Shown here piece by piece: positions 27,832-37,804 of a stretch of 64,000 bases of DNA. The DNA comes from Dinoroseobacter sp034111085 (GTDB lineage Bacteria; Pseudomonadota; Alphaproteobacteria; Rhodobacterales; Rhodobacteraceae). The position numbers were made by a program, and so were the translations under genes. Below the pieces are notes generated by a model. It saw only the letters and a program-made list of their open reading frames with translations, was not told the origin of the DNA and ran no database searches. Positions within the stretch are counted from its first letter, which is position 1. Each line of letters begins with the position of its first letter. The stretch lies in the NCBI GenBank assembly GCA_034111085.1, contig JAWUXZ010000031.1, positions 53,050 to 117,049 of the forward strand, given 5' to 3'.

Positions 27832-28998
27832 TTGACCTCCATCTCTGAGACAGGTGCCGCCGTGATTGGGACCGGCTTTATCGGCACGATCCATGTGCAG
27901 GCCTTGCGCCGCTTGGGCGTTCAGGTCCGGGGTGTTTTGGGCTCGTCGCCTGAGCGCGGCAGGGCGAGTGCGCAGGCCATGGGCGTTTCGCACGCCTACG
28001 CGTCGCTTGATGCGTTGCTCGCAGATGACAGCGTTGATGTGGTGCATGTGACCTCGCCTAACCACGCCCATTATCCGCAGGTGAAGGCGATCTTGGCGGC
28101 TGGAAAGCACGTGATCTGTGAGAAGCCACTCGCCTTGAGCAGTGCGCAATCAGCAGAAATGGCCAAGCTGGCAGCTGCATCCGGGAAAATCTGCGCGGTG
28201 TGCTACAACATCCGCTTCTATCCACTGAACCAGCAAGCCCACGGCATGGTGCAGGCGGGCGAGTTGGGCGATATCCGATTTGTCACCGGGCACTACCATC
28301 AAGATTGGTTGGCCATGCCGACGGACTGGAACTGGCGGCTTGAGGCTGACATAGGCGGCGCGCTTAGGTCTGTGGGCGATATCGGCACGCACTGGCTGGA
28401 CCTGACAAGCTTCGTAACAGGCCTGAAGGCGAAGTCCGTAATGGCCGAGTTAAGCACCTTTATTCCAGAGCGCCACAAACCAACTGGCCCCGTTGCGACC
28501 TTCACAAGCGGTGACGGCGCAACTGAGACCGTGGCGGTTGATACCGACGACGCTGCTATGATCATGATCCGCTACGAGGGCGGCGCGCGCGGTGTAATGA
28601 GCACATCGCAGATCAACATCGGCCGGAAAAATTCGCTGCAATGGGACGTCGCGGGCGCGGACGCGAGTGCGGCTTGGGACAGCGAGACACCCGATCATCT
28701 GTTTATCGGACACCGCGACGCGCCGAACCAGACGCTGATGCGCGACTTTACTTTGATGAACCCTGCTGGGGTCGCGGCCGCTACTTTGCCGCCGGGCCAT
28801 GTGGAAGGTTTCGCCGACAGCTTTTTCAACTTTTTTCGCGCCGTTTATGCAGATGCCCAAAACGGAACGCGCAGCCCCGACGCCACATGGGCCGATTTCG
28901 ACGCGGGCCATTACGAGATGCAGTTTTGCGACGCGGTGTTGAAATCCGCCCGCGAAGATCGATGGGTCGCGTTGAGTGAATTTGAGGAGACGGCATGA
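27832..28998 (+). CDS. Gfo/Idh/MocA-family oxidoreductase
   Basis: A 388-residue NAD(P)-dependent dehydrogenase of the glucose-fructose oxidoreductase/inositol dehydrogenase family. The N-terminal Rossmann motif is AVIGTGFIGTIHVQAL, the conserved CEKPLAL holds the catalytic-site lysine, and the C-terminal domain has DIGTHWLDL. It starts with TTG at 27832, preceded by CGGAGC. The second TTG start in a row is notable. It is coupled by ATGA overlap to the isomerase gene. The substrate is presumably a cyclitol or sugar. Confidence 0.88.
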   Translation: MTSISETGAAVIGTGFIGTIHVQALRRLGVQVRGVLGSSPERGRASAQAMGVSHAYASLDALLADDSVDVVHVTSPNHAHYPQVKAILAAGKHVICEKPLALSSAQSAEMAKLAAASGKICAVCYNIRFYPLNQQAHGMVQAGELGDIRFVTGHYHQDWLAMPTDWNWRLEADIGGALRSVGDIGTHWLDLTSFVTGLKAKSVMAELSTFIPERHKPTGPVATFTSGDGATETVAVDTDDAAMIMIRYEGGARGVMSTSQINIGRKNSLQWDVAGADASAAWDSETPDHLFIGHRDAPNQTLMRDFTLMNPAGVAAATLPPGHVEGFADSFFNFFRAVYADAQNGTRSPDATWADFDAGHYEMQFCDAVLKSAREDRWVALSEFEETA

Positions 28999-29909
28999 AA
29001 CTGGGATTGCTCACCGCACCATTTGAAGATGCAACCCTTATGGACGTGGCCTCTTGGGCTGGCAGCAACGGATTTTCGGCGTTTGAAGTGGCCTGCTGGC
29101 CTGCATCGGGCGGCGAGAAACGGCGCTATGCCGGGACAAGCCATATCAACGTGGACGGTCTAAGCGCGAGCGAAGGGGCAGATATTAAATCTGAGCTCGC
29201 AGGTCACGGGATCGAGATTTCCGGCCTTGGCTATTACCCAAACCCACTCCACGCCGACGCCGATCACCGGGACGAAGTGATCGGGCACCTGATGAAAATC
29301 ATCACTGCGGCGGGCGTCATGGGCGTGCCGATTGTGAACACCTTTTTGGGGGGCGACAGAAAGCTGACCCTTGATGAAAACTGGGCGCGGGCAACCGAAA
29401 TTTTCGCCCCGATCGTCGATCATGCGCGTGACGCCGGGGTGACGCTGTGTTTTGAGAATTGTCCGATGATTTTCAGCAATGACGAATGGCCCGGCGGTCA
29501 TAACATTGCCTATTCGCCGAAAATCTGGCGTCGCATTTTTGAGCATTGGGGCGACGGCGTTGGCATGAATTTCGATCCGTCTCACCTGATCTGGCAGTTC
29601 ATCGACCAAACCCGTTTCATCCGCGAATTCGGCGGGCGCATGGGTCATGTCCACGCCAAGGACGTTATGGTTGACCAGGACGGCCTCTATGAAAATGGCG
29701 TCATGTCTGTCGGAATGGGGTGGCAAATCCCACGCCTGTGCGGGCTGGGCGATGTGGATTGGTCCGGGTTTTTCTCGGGACTGTACCGCGAAGGCTATGA
29801 TGGACCGATCATCATTGAGCACGAAGACAGACTATTTGAGGGCACAGACGAGAAGGTGAAGCGCGGTTTCCTGCTCGCCCGAGACGTCTTGCAACCCTTC
29901 ATCAAATAG
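28995..29909 (+). CDS. Sugar phosphate isomerase/epimerase-like TIM-barrel protein
   Basis: A 304-residue xylose-isomerase-like TIM barrel (AP endonuclease 2 superfamily) with candidate metal ligands in FENCPM, FDPSHLIWQ, HVHAKDVMVD and IIIEHEDRLF. Proteins of this type include inosose dehydratase IolE, MocC and sugar epimerases. It differs clearly from the iolE-like gene at 44586, so it is a second, separate enzyme. It is coupled to the preceding Gfo/Idh gene. Confidence 0.8.
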   Translation: MKLGLLTAPFEDATLMDVASWAGSNGFSAFEVACWPASGGEKRRYAGTSHINVDGLSASEGADIKSELAGHGIEISGLGYYPNPLHADADHRDEVIGHLMKIITAAGVMGVPIVNTFLGGDRKLTLDENWARATEIFAPIVDHARDAGVTLCFENCPMIFSNDEWPGGHNIAYSPKIWRRIFEHWGDGVGMNFDPSHLIWQFIDQTRFIREFGGRMGHVHAKDVMVDQDGLYENGVMSVGMGWQIPRLCGLGDVDWSGFFSGLYREGYDGPIIIEHEDRLFEGTDEKVKRGFLLARDVLQPFIK

Positions 29910-29963
29910 AAGGGTGCATTGAACCACTTACGTAACTGATCACTGAACTGGGAGGACTACCAA

Positions 29964-31001
29964 ATGAAGAAACTACTCTCTGGCGCTGCAATTATTGCCA
30001 TCGCCGCATCTCTGGCCCCGGCGGCTTTTGCCGACGCCCATAAAAGCTACACCATCGGTATTTCCAACACCGTGCAGGGCAATGGCTGGCGCGAGCAGAT
30101 GATCTGCGCGATGCGGGCGCAAGCATTGGTCGAAGGCGACGTCACCAACCTGATCGTGGCGCACCGCAACACCGACTCTGCCGGACAGCTTGAGGACATC
30201 AACAACCTCATCGAGGCTGGCGTGGACGCAATCGTTCTGAACCCGTCCAATCCTGACGCGTTGAACTCGGCGCTGAATGCCGCGATGGCGCACGGCATTG
30301 TTGTTGTCGCCGTTGACGCTGGTGTATCGGCCGAGGGCGCGTACATTCTGTCCAACAATCAAGAAGAGTATGCTTATCTCGGGGCCAAGTGGCTGTTTGA
30401 GAAAGTCGGCGGATCAGGCGACATCGTCTACATGCGCGGTATTGCTGGCGTTTCTGCGGACACCGACCGCGACAATGGCGTAAAGCGCGCCTTGGCAGAA
30501 TTCCCGGACATCAATATCGTCCACGAGGTCTTCACCGGCTGGCAGCAGGACCAAGGCAAGCAGCAGATGTTTGACTTTTTGGCCACGGGCATCCCGTTTG
30601 ACGGCGTTTGGACCAGCGGCATCGACAACGTTATCGTTGACGCGTTTGTCGAGTCTGGCGCTCCTCTGGTGCCAATCGTCGGAGCAGACAATGCAGGGTT
30701 CGTTCAGTATCTGAGCGAGACCGAAGGGCTTGAGGGCGCTGCGGTCACCAATCCCGGCTCTGTCGGCGGTGCAGGTGTGGCCCTTGCGGTTGATATCCTG
30801 AACGGCGAAGCGCCAGACAGCAAAACGGTTCTCGTTGATCCAATTCTTTGGGAAAACGCCACCGACGCTGGCCGCGCAACTATCATGGCGGCACAAAACC
30901 CAGACCTCGATCCTGAATGGCCTGTGTCTGTGACCATTCCGGGCTGGACTGACTACACGATGGCCCAGATCATCGCGTGCGAAGGTCCCGGCGAAGGCTG
31001 A
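29964..31001 (+). CDS. Sugar/cyclitol ABC transporter substrate-binding protein
   Basis: A 345-residue periplasmic binding protein with a clear signal peptide (MKKLLSGAAIIAIAASLAPAA, cleavage after AFA). The mature part is of the Peripla_BP_4/ribose-binding type (GISNTVQGNGWREQM, IEAGVDAIVLNPSN). The ribosome-binding site is strong (GGGAGGACTACCA). A stable hairpin follows, then the ATPase and two permease genes, so the binding protein is probably expressed above the rest. Confidence 0.9.
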   Translation: MKKLLSGAAIIAIAASLAPAAFADAHKSYTIGISNTVQGNGWREQMICAMRAQALVEGDVTNLIVAHRNTDSAGQLEDINNLIEAGVDAIVLNPSNPDALNSALNAAMAHGIVVVAVDAGVSAEGAYILSNNQEEYAYLGAKWLFEKVGGSGDIVYMRGIAGVSADTDRDNGVKRALAEFPDINIVHEVFTGWQQDQGKQQMFDFLATGIPFDGVWTSGIDNVIVDAFVESGAPLVPIVGADNAGFVQYLSETEGLEGAAVTNPGSVGGAGVALAVDILNGEAPDSKTVLVDPILWENATDAGRATIMAAQNPDLDPEWPVSVTIPGWTDYTMAQIIACEGPGEG

Positions 31002-31017
31002 TCCACACAACAAAATC

Positions 31018-31047
31018 GACCTCTGCCCCCAATCCGGGGCGGAGGTC
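31018..31047 (+). terminator. Hairpin between the binding protein and ATPase genes
   Basis: GACCTCTGCCCC (31018-31029) pairs with GGGGCGGAGGTC (31036-31047) over 12 bp with one G-U pair and a 6-base loop. There is no T run. It is probably an intra-operon RNA stabiliser or partial terminator that raises the amount of binding protein over the membrane parts. Confidence 0.6.
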
Positions 31048-31080
31048 AGCTTCGAGGCAGCTAGAACTTTCGGACTTTCA

Positions 31081-32565
31081 ATGAACGATACCGCTCTACT
31101 CGACGCATCAGGCGTTGCTAAAAGTTTCGGAGCGGTGCGTGCGCTAACCGATGCTCATCTGCGGGTGGGCGAAGGAGAAGTCGTCGCCTTAATGGGGGCG
31201 AACGGCGCAGGAAAATCCACATTCGTGAAAATCATTACCGGCGCGATCAAGCCTGATACTGGCCATGTGCTGATCCGCGGCAAGCCAGCTCGTGTCGGCA
31301 GCCCGGCCGAGGCCCGACGCTCAGGGCTAGTGCCAGTCTATCAAGAACCATCGCTGATCCCGGACCTCAACGTTGCCGACAACCTCCGCCTTGGCGACAC
31401 CCCAAAAGAAGAATTCCAGCGCTGGGTGGCCGAGCTCGGGATCGCCGATCTGTCGCTATCTGCGATGATCACGGATTTGCCGCTGGCAACTTTGCGCATT
31501 GTTGATCTGGCCCGCGCGTTGGCGTCTGAGCCGGACGTGCTTTTGCTAGACGAGATGACCGCCGCCCTGCCCACCGATCTGGTTGAGCGGGTGTTGAAGG
31601 TCGTGCGCGGCAAGGCCGATGACGGGATGGGCGTGATCTACGTGTCCCACAGGTTTACCGAAATCTCAGAGTTATGTGACCGCGCAACCGTTCTGCGCGA
31701 TGGGCGCACGGTTGGCGATCTGAAGATTGAGCCCGGCGTGGAGGATCGCGTGGTCGAATTGATGCTCGGCCAAAAGCTTGATCTTGGCGACCGCGACATG
31801 ACGAAGACCCGCAAGGAGCACGCGAAATCCCCTAGGGTACGTGTCAAAGCACTGGCCGCAGCACCCAAGGTCACGGATGTATCGTTCGATCTGCACGCGG
31901 GCGAGGTGCTTGGGGTCGTGGCACTTGAAGGCCAAGGGCAAGACGAGTTGTTCGAAATGCTCGCGGGGTTTTTGAAGCCCAGCAGTGGCGTGATCGAGGT
32001 TGACGGACGCCCGGTCAGTTTTTCGCATCCCGCTGATGCTATTGAAGCTGGTCTGACCTTTGTTCCCGGCAACCGGGCCGAAGCCCTTTTGTACGAACGC
32101 TCGGTTAAGGAAAACATTGCCCTGCCATTTTCGGCCAAGATCAGATCTTGGGGACCGCTCAAACTTGGTCTTGAGCGTGAACGGGTCAGTTACGCCATCG
32201 AAAAACTCCAGATAGACACGCGCGCCCAAGGCGAAGTGCAGCGATTGTCCGGCGGCAACCAGCAGAAAGTCACGATTGGGCGGTGGCTGGCAACTGGGGT
32301 TGAGACCCTGCTGCTGTTTGACCCTACGCGCGGCATCGATGTGCGCACCAAGCGCCAGATCTATCCACTTGTCCGCGAATTGGCCGATCAGGGGGCTGCG
32401 ATCTTGTTCTACACCTCCGAGCTGGAAGAGATCCCGCTGGCCTGCGCCCGCGCGGTCGTGATGTTCAATGGCCGCGTGGGTGATGTGATTGAAGCGGCCG
32501 CCGCAGCCGAGCACTCCATGATGCGCGCCGCCTACGGCCTGACATCGACGGAGCACGCAACATGA
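31081..32565 (+). CDS. Sugar ABC transporter ATP-binding protein (two ATPase domains)
   Basis: A 494-residue double-NBD ATPase of the RbsA/MglA type. The first half has Walker A GANGAGKST and Walker B VLLLDEMT, but its signature region (LPLATLRIVDLARA) does not match LSGGQ. The second half has the signature LSGGNQQK but a degenerate Walker A (LEGQGQDE) and LLLFDPTRGID in place of DEPT. Such asymmetry is usual in this class. It is coupled to the permease gene by ATGA. Confidence 0.9.
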   Translation: MNDTALLDASGVAKSFGAVRALTDAHLRVGEGEVVALMGANGAGKSTFVKIITGAIKPDTGHVLIRGKPARVGSPAEARRSGLVPVYQEPSLIPDLNVADNLRLGDTPKEEFQRWVAELGIADLSLSAMITDLPLATLRIVDLARALASEPDVLLLDEMTAALPTDLVERVLKVVRGKADDGMGVIYVSHRFTEISELCDRATVLRDGRTVGDLKIEPGVEDRVVELMLGQKLDLGDRDMTKTRKEHAKSPRVRVKALAAAPKVTDVSFDLHAGEVLGVVALEGQGQDELFEMLAGFLKPSSGVIEVDGRPVSFSHPADAIEAGLTFVPGNRAEALLYERSVKENIALPFSAKIRSWGPLKLGLERERVSYAIEKLQIDTRAQGEVQRLSGGNQQKVTIGRWLATGVETLLLFDPTRGIDVRTKRQIYPLVRELADQGAAILFYTSELEEIPLACARAVVMFNGRVGDVIEAAAAAEHSMMRAAYGLTSTEHAT

Positions 32566-33503
32566 ACGGCTTTGTGCGAAAGAACGCTTGGGTCGTCGGG
32601 CTGGCAGTGCTGTTGGTCGTTCTGCTGGGCGCCGCCAAGCTGATCCAGCCGTCTTTCGGGGCCTCGGGTGTTGAAAGCATGGCGCGCGCCGCTTTGCCGT
32701 TTGCATTCGCCACTGCTGGGATGGCTGTGGTCGTCATCGTCGGCGGCATCGATCTGTCGGTCGCGTCGATCATGGCGGTATGTGCCGTCACAGCCGCAGT
32801 TTTGATGGAGCGCATGGCTGGCGTGCCAGCGCTGATTATCGTGCTGGGCGCAGGACTTGCCATGGGCCTGATCAATGGCGCGCTGATCGTGCTGACGCGG
32901 GTGCCGGATATCGTAGTCACGCTCGCGATGCTTTTTGTGTGGGAAGGCACGGCTTTGTTGATCTTGCCTTCGCCGGGGGGCGCGACCGCTGATTGGCTGC
33001 AACAGCTTATTCGTGGGGGCCTTCTATTTGGCCTTTTGCCCAAAGCGATGCTTGTGATCGCGGTTAGCGTGGCCATTGTTTGGGTTCCGGTCCAGCGCTC
33101 GAAACTGGGTCTCTCGATTTATGCAACTGGATCAGACGAGCTTGCCGCGTTCCGCTCGGGCGTCTCGGTTGGGCGCACCAAAATCTTGGCTTATGGGATT
33201 TGCGGGCTGTTTTGCGCGATGGGTGGGCTGAGCCTCGCCGCCTTGACCGGTATCGGCGAGCCTGTTCCGGGCCCGTACCTGATGGCGTCGGTTGCCGCAG
33301 TAGTACTGGGCGGAGTGGTTCTGGGCGGCGGCAAGGGCGGGCTGATTGGTCCAATCATCGCTGTGTTCATTCTGCGCATTATTCGAACCATCCTGACGCT
33401 TTTGGCAATCGATCCGAACGTCACCACCATAATTGAGGGAACAATCATGGTTGCCGTTGTGATGCTGGGAACCGCCGCCACCATGAGGGGGGCAAAACGA
33501 TGA
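32562..33503 (+). CDS. Sugar ABC transporter permease 1
   Basis: A 313-residue RbsC-type inner-membrane permease with eight to ten hydrophobic segments. GIDLSVASIMAV and the GGVVLGGGKGG motif are the family signatures. It is coupled by four-base overlaps to the ATPase and the second permease. Confidence 0.9.
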   Translation: MNGFVRKNAWVVGLAVLLVVLLGAAKLIQPSFGASGVESMARAALPFAFATAGMAVVVIVGGIDLSVASIMAVCAVTAAVLMERMAGVPALIIVLGAGLAMGLINGALIVLTRVPDIVVTLAMLFVWEGTALLILPSPGGATADWLQQLIRGGLLFGLLPKAMLVIAVSVAIVWVPVQRSKLGLSIYATGSDELAAFRSGVSVGRTKILAYGICGLFCAMGGLSLAALTGIGEPVPGPYLMASVAAVVLGGVVLGGGKGGLIGPIIAVFILRIIRTILTLLAIDPNVTTIIEGTIMVAVVMLGTAATMRGAKR

Positions 33504-34507
33504 GCACCACCGACACCGATCCACCGATGGCGCGCGTGGGACGTTTTCTACGCGATAACCCGATGGTGCCTTTGCTGGTCTTCTTGTTCTTGTTGATCGC
33601 CAGTCTTGAGGTCATGCGTCCGGGCATTGTCATGCCGGTTCGGGCCGGGCGCGACGGGTTGCTGTCGACCTTCTGGATTGGCAATCTGATCAAGTTCGCC
33701 ATTCCGCTAGCAATGCTCGCCGCCTGTCAGGTTCTGACCATGTTGACGGCCGGCATCGATCTGTCCGTGGGCGTTGTGGCCACGGTCGCCGCCTTCGTAT
33801 GCGCCACGCTTAGCACTGTTTGGGGCGTTGCTCCGGCAGTCATGATCGCGCTTTCATGCGGCGTTGTCGTCGGCGTCGTGAACGGAATTGGCGTTGGGAT
33901 CGTGCGTGTGCATCCGTTGATTATGACCCTCGGCACCGGGCTAATTGCGACCGGGTGTCTGCAAGTCTACCAGCGAATGTTCATCAACGCGGGCTCCGAA
34001 GTGCCCGGCTTTCTGGTGTGGCTCGGCACCGGGCGAACTGCTGGCATGCCAAACGGTCTATTCATGTTCATTCCGTTCGCGCTCTTTATCCTATGGCTGA
34101 TGCGCTACACCGGGTTTGGTCGATTGCTGTTTGCGCTTGGCTCAAACGAGAAGGCCGCCAAACTGTCCGGCGTGCGGGCGTGGCAGGTCTATATCGCGCT
34201 TTACGCGCTGTCAGGTCTGATCGCGGCGCTTGCGGGTCTGCTCTATCTTGGCATGATCCGGCAGACGTCGCTTAGCCTTGCCAATCCGCTGCTTCTGCCA
34301 TCCGTCGCGGCGGCAGTCATTGGTGGCACCTCAATTTTCGGGGGCCGCGGCAGTTTCGCAGGTGCCATTGTCGGGGCGCTAATTCTGCGGGTGCTCGACA
34401 CCATGCTTACGCTTTTGCAGATGCCCGAGGGCGCGCGCACGGCCCTATTTGGCATCATCATCCTTGCCGTGACGGCGATGTACGTCAGGATCACAGGCAC
34501 TCGATAA
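33500..34507 (+). CDS. Sugar ABC transporter permease 2
   Basis: A 335-residue RbsC-type permease (AGIDLSVGVVATVAAF, GGTSIFGGRGSFAGAIVGALI). With the gene at 32562 it makes a heterodimeric channel, an arrangement usual for ribose/galactose-type importers with two permease genes. It is followed, 12 bases later, by three Gfo/Idh genes, which probably work on the imported molecule. Confidence 0.9.
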   Translation: MSTTDTDPPMARVGRFLRDNPMVPLLVFLFLLIASLEVMRPGIVMPVRAGRDGLLSTFWIGNLIKFAIPLAMLAACQVLTMLTAGIDLSVGVVATVAAFVCATLSTVWGVAPAVMIALSCGVVVGVVNGIGVGIVRVHPLIMTLGTGLIATGCLQVYQRMFINAGSEVPGFLVWLGTGRTAGMPNGLFMFIPFALFILWLMRYTGFGRLLFALGSNEKAAKLSGVRAWQVYIALYALSGLIAALAGLLYLGMIRQTSLSLANPLLLPSVAAAVIGGTSIFGGRGSFAGAIVGALILRVLDTMLTLLQMPEGARTALFGIIILAVTAMYVRITGTR

Positions 34508-34519
34508 CGGAGACTTCGT

Positions 34520-35596
34520 ATGAGCAAATCTCAAATCGTTGGCATTAGCTTCGACCATATGCACATGGGCGATCTGCTGCGTATGATTCATGACCATCCC
34601 GATGCCGAGATTGCGGGCATCTTCGACCTTGACCGTGAAAAGATGCAAGCTGCGGTTGAGGCTTTCGATATCCCCGAGGACCGCGTGTTCACCGATTTCG
34701 ATCAATGCATGGCAGCTGGTTCTTATGACATGGCACTTCTGTGCACCGCCACGGGCGCGCATGCCGAATATACTGAACGTCTCGCCCCGCACGGGGTGCA
34801 TGTGTTTGTCGAAAAGCCCTTCGCAGCTTCGGTTTCTGATGCAAGCCAGATGATGGCGGCGATGGACGGGACGGCCAAACAGCTGGTTATCAACTGGCCG
34901 CTCAGGTGGGTTGAAAGCCACGTAACCTCCAAGCGTCTTATCGACGAGGGCATGATTGGTGATCTGCTTGAGGTCCACTTCTACGATGGCAATCGCGGAC
35001 CCCTCTATCATTTGGCCGATAAGGTCGAAGTCAGCCCCGAGGAGGTCGAGCGTCAAAAGCCAACCTCGTGGTGGTACAGGTCTGAATCTGGGGGTGGCTC
35101 GCTGCTTGATTACCTCGGCTACGGCGCGACCCTTGGGACGTGGTACATGAACGGCGAGGCCCCGATTGAAGTGACCTGCACCGTCAACGAGGCACCAGGG
35201 ATTGAGGTTGATCAGCATGCTATTGCTGTGCTGCGCTATGCGCGCGGGCTCTCGAAGATGGAAACGCGGTGGGGCACTTTCACCGATCCGTGGGCGATCC
35301 AGCCGCAACCCACCTGCGGGTTCGTGTTCGTCGGCTCAGACGGCACGATCGCATCACCGGACTACGCCAGCCACGTCACCGTTCAAACCCGCGCGCGTCC
35401 TGAGCGGCACGAGATTGCAGCGGACCCGCTGCCCGACGGTGAGACCAACGCAATTGAATATGTGCTCGGGCGGATCGCGCGCGGTCAGCCGGTTGAGGGC
35501 CCACTTGATCCCAACCTGTGCCTCACCGCGCAACGTATCGTCGATACCGCTGTGCGCTCGGCTGCAGAGAAACGCACGCTTGAGTTGCTGCCATGA
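34520..35596 (+). CDS. Gfo/Idh/MocA-family oxidoreductase
   Basis: A 358-residue dehydrogenase. The Rossmann part is atypical at its start (VGISFDHMHMGDLLRMI) but VFVEKPFAASVSDA, the conserved lysine motif, is intact. The C-terminal domain has SGGGSLLDYLGYG. It starts 12 bases after the permease and overlaps the next gene by ATGA. The substrate is not known. Confidence 0.83.
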   Translation: MSKSQIVGISFDHMHMGDLLRMIHDHPDAEIAGIFDLDREKMQAAVEAFDIPEDRVFTDFDQCMAAGSYDMALLCTATGAHAEYTERLAPHGVHVFVEKPFAASVSDASQMMAAMDGTAKQLVINWPLRWVESHVTSKRLIDEGMIGDLLEVHFYDGNRGPLYHLADKVEVSPEEVERQKPTSWWYRSESGGGSLLDYLGYGATLGTWYMNGEAPIEVTCTVNEAPGIEVDQHAIAVLRYARGLSKMETRWGTFTDPWAIQPQPTCGFVFVGSDGTIASPDYASHVTVQTRARPERHEIAADPLPDGETNAIEYVLGRIARGQPVEGPLDPNLCLTAQRIVDTAVRSAAEKRTLELLP

Positions 35597-36705
35597 CCGC
35601 AGATGCCGCCGATACAAATACCTACGCGCTACGCTCCAGCACCCTGGCCGAGGTTGCCGCACCCGATCTGCAATACCGCCCGCCTGCGCCAAAAACATAC
35701 CGTCCTCGGATCGGCTTGATCGGCACCGGGGGGATTTCTGACAGCCATCTCGACGCCTACAAGACCGCCGGATGGGAGGTCGCCGCCCTCTGGAACCGCA
35801 CACGCGCCAAGGCTGAGGCCAAAGCCGCCACGTTCTGCCCGTTGGCCCGGATCGAGGACGATTGGCACGCGATGCTGACCGACAGCGATATCGACGTTGT
35901 CGACATAACGCTGCATCCCGAACATCGCGCACCGATCATTGAGGCCGCATTGAAGGCCGGAAAGCACGTCCTAAGCCAAAAGCCATTTGTGACCGATCTT
36001 GATCTTGGCGATGACCTTGTAAAGCTTGCCCAAGACAACGGCGTTGAGCTGGCCGTGAACCAAAACGGGCGCTGGTCCCCACATATGGCATGGATGCGCG
36101 AGGCGGTTCATGGCGGGCTGATCGGTGACGTTTTATCGGTGCATACGTCGCTACATTGGGATCATGGCTGGACGGCGGGAACCCCGTTCGACGCGATCGA
36201 AGATCTAATCTTATTTGATTTTGGGGTGCACTGGTTCGATTTTCTGACTTCCCTGATGGGCGACAGGTTACAAAGCGTTTTTGCCACCGCCGCACATGCG
36301 CGGGGCCAAGCCAACAAGGTGCCGCTGCTTGCACAGGCCTTGGTGCGCGCGGATGGCGGCCAGGCCAGCCTTGTCTTCGATGGGGCCGTACCGCACGGAC
36401 CGCGCGATACAAGTTATGTTGCAGGCACGAGCGGGAGCCTCGTCTCAGATGGCTCCGATATGGGTTCGCAAAATGTGACACTGACAACGTCTGAGGGCAT
36501 TGCACGCCCCAAGCTTGAGGGTGAATGGTTCAACGATGGGTTCCGAGGGGCGATGGGCGAGCTGCTTTGCGCCGTTGAGGAAGGCCGCACGCCCAGCAAT
36601 TCAGCCGCCGAAAACCTCAAATCGCTTGCGCTGACCTTCGCGGCGATCCAATCGCGTATCTCCGGCAAGGAAGTGACGATTGGGGACGTTCGTCGGCTGG
36701 CATGA
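35593..36705 (+). CDS. Gfo/Idh/MocA-family oxidoreductase
   Basis: A 370-residue dehydrogenase with a 35-residue N-terminal extension ahead of RIGLIGTGGISDSHLDAY. The conserved lysine motif reads SQKPFVTDLDLG, with Gln in place of the usual Glu, and the later block is DFGVHWFDFL. Such extensions and the Q-K-P variant are known in subgroups of the family. It is translationally coupled to the gene before it. Confidence 0.83.
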   Translation: MTADAADTNTYALRSSTLAEVAAPDLQYRPPAPKTYRPRIGLIGTGGISDSHLDAYKTAGWEVAALWNRTRAKAEAKAATFCPLARIEDDWHAMLTDSDIDVVDITLHPEHRAPIIEAALKAGKHVLSQKPFVTDLDLGDDLVKLAQDNGVELAVNQNGRWSPHMAWMREAVHGGLIGDVLSVHTSLHWDHGWTAGTPFDAIEDLILFDFGVHWFDFLTSLMGDRLQSVFATAAHARGQANKVPLLAQALVRADGGQASLVFDGAVPHGPRDTSYVAGTSGSLVSDGSDMGSQNVTLTTSEGIARPKLEGEWFNDGFRGAMGELLCAVEEGRTPSNSAAENLKSLALTFAAIQSRISGKEVTIGDVRRLA

Positions 36706-36730
36706 TCAACTGGATGAGGAATAGAGCTTT

Positions 36731-37747
36731 ATGATCCGAGTACTTATCGTCGGTTTGGGCAATATGGGGCAAAGCCACGGGCTTGCGCTGCACGGCCAAG
36801 AGGGCGTCGAGATTGTTGCTCTGGTCAACCGCTCGGCCCGCGTGCTGGAGCCGGCGCTGCGCGACTACCCGGTGTTCGACAGTTTCGACGAGGGCATGGC
36901 GATGCAGCCCGACCTCGTTGTTATCGCCACCTATGCAGACAGTCATGCTGACCTCGCCATACAGGCAATGGAAGCCGGAGCGCATGTTTTCGTGGAAAAG
37001 CCTTTGGCCACAACCGTTTTGGACGCCCAGCGCGTGGTCGAGACCGCGACGCGCTTGAGGCGCAAACTCGTGGTCGGCTATATCCTGCGCCACCACCCGG
37101 CGTGGCAGCGCATGATCGCCGAGGCCCGCGCGCTTGGCGGCCCTTACGTGTTTCGGATGAACCTGAACCAGCAATCTACGGGGGCTGAATGGGAAACCCA
37201 CAAAGCGCTGATGCAAACAACGTCGCCCATCGTCGATTGCGGCGTCCATTACGTCGATGTGATGTGCCAAGTCACTGATGCGCGCCCCCTGCGCGTCCAA
37301 GGCATCGGATTGCGGCTTTCAGATGAGATTGCCGAAGACATGTATAATTATGGACAACTCCAGGTCACGTTCGAGGATAGGTCCGTCGGCTGGTATGAGG
37401 CGGGTTGGGGTCCGATGATGTCTGAGACGGCATTCTTTGTGAAAGACATTGTCAGTCCCAACGGGGCCGTCTCGATTAAAGATCCAAGCCAGAAAGCGTC
37501 CTCAGATATCGACGGGCACACGGAAGTTGGCAACTTGCTCGTGCACCGCACCACGGGCGATACTTGGGTCGATCTCCCGCCCGAGCCGGGACATCAAGCC
37601 TTGTGCGATGCCGAACAAACGTTTGTTCTGGACGCAATCAAGGATGACATTGACCTGTCGCGCCACATGCAAGACGCGGTGCGGTCGCTGGCAATCTGCC
37701 TTGCTGCCGATGAAAGCATCCGCACGGGTCGCGTTGTCGAGATGTGA
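36731..37747 (+). CDS. Gfo/Idh/MocA-family oxidoreductase
   Basis: A 338-residue dehydrogenase: VLIVGLGNMGQSHGLAL, VFVEKPLATTVLDA and DCGVHYVDVM mark the family. It starts 25 bases after the previous gene, with GAGGA upstream. It is the last gene of the operon that began at 27091 and ends 57 bases before the convergent iolG stop. Confidence 0.85.
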   Translation: MIRVLIVGLGNMGQSHGLALHGQEGVEIVALVNRSARVLEPALRDYPVFDSFDEGMAMQPDLVVIATYADSHADLAIQAMEAGAHVFVEKPLATTVLDAQRVVETATRLRRKLVVGYILRHHPAWQRMIAEARALGGPYVFRMNLNQQSTGAEWETHKALMQTTSPIVDCGVHYVDVMCQVTDARPLRVQGIGLRLSDEIAEDMYNYGQLQVTFEDRSVGWYEAGWGPMMSETAFFVKDIVSPNGAVSIKDPSQKASSDIDGHTEVGNLLVHRTTGDTWVDLPPEPGHQALCDAEQTFVLDAIKDDIDLSRHMQDAVRSLAICLAADESIRTGRVVEM

Positions 37748-37804
37748 AGGACTGGGCTTGGTTCCGCTAAGGGGCGAGAGCGCCGCCCTGCCCTGCCCGG
37801 CCGT

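Noticed and set aside
31672..32706. A 344-codon open frame opposite the sugar ATPase
   Set aside because: It is a shadow of a coding frame with clear ATPase motifs, has no start context and no domain.
37748..37804. GC-rich bases between the last Gfo/Idh gene and iolG considered as a terminator
   Set aside because: I could not find a convincing stem with a T run on either strand.
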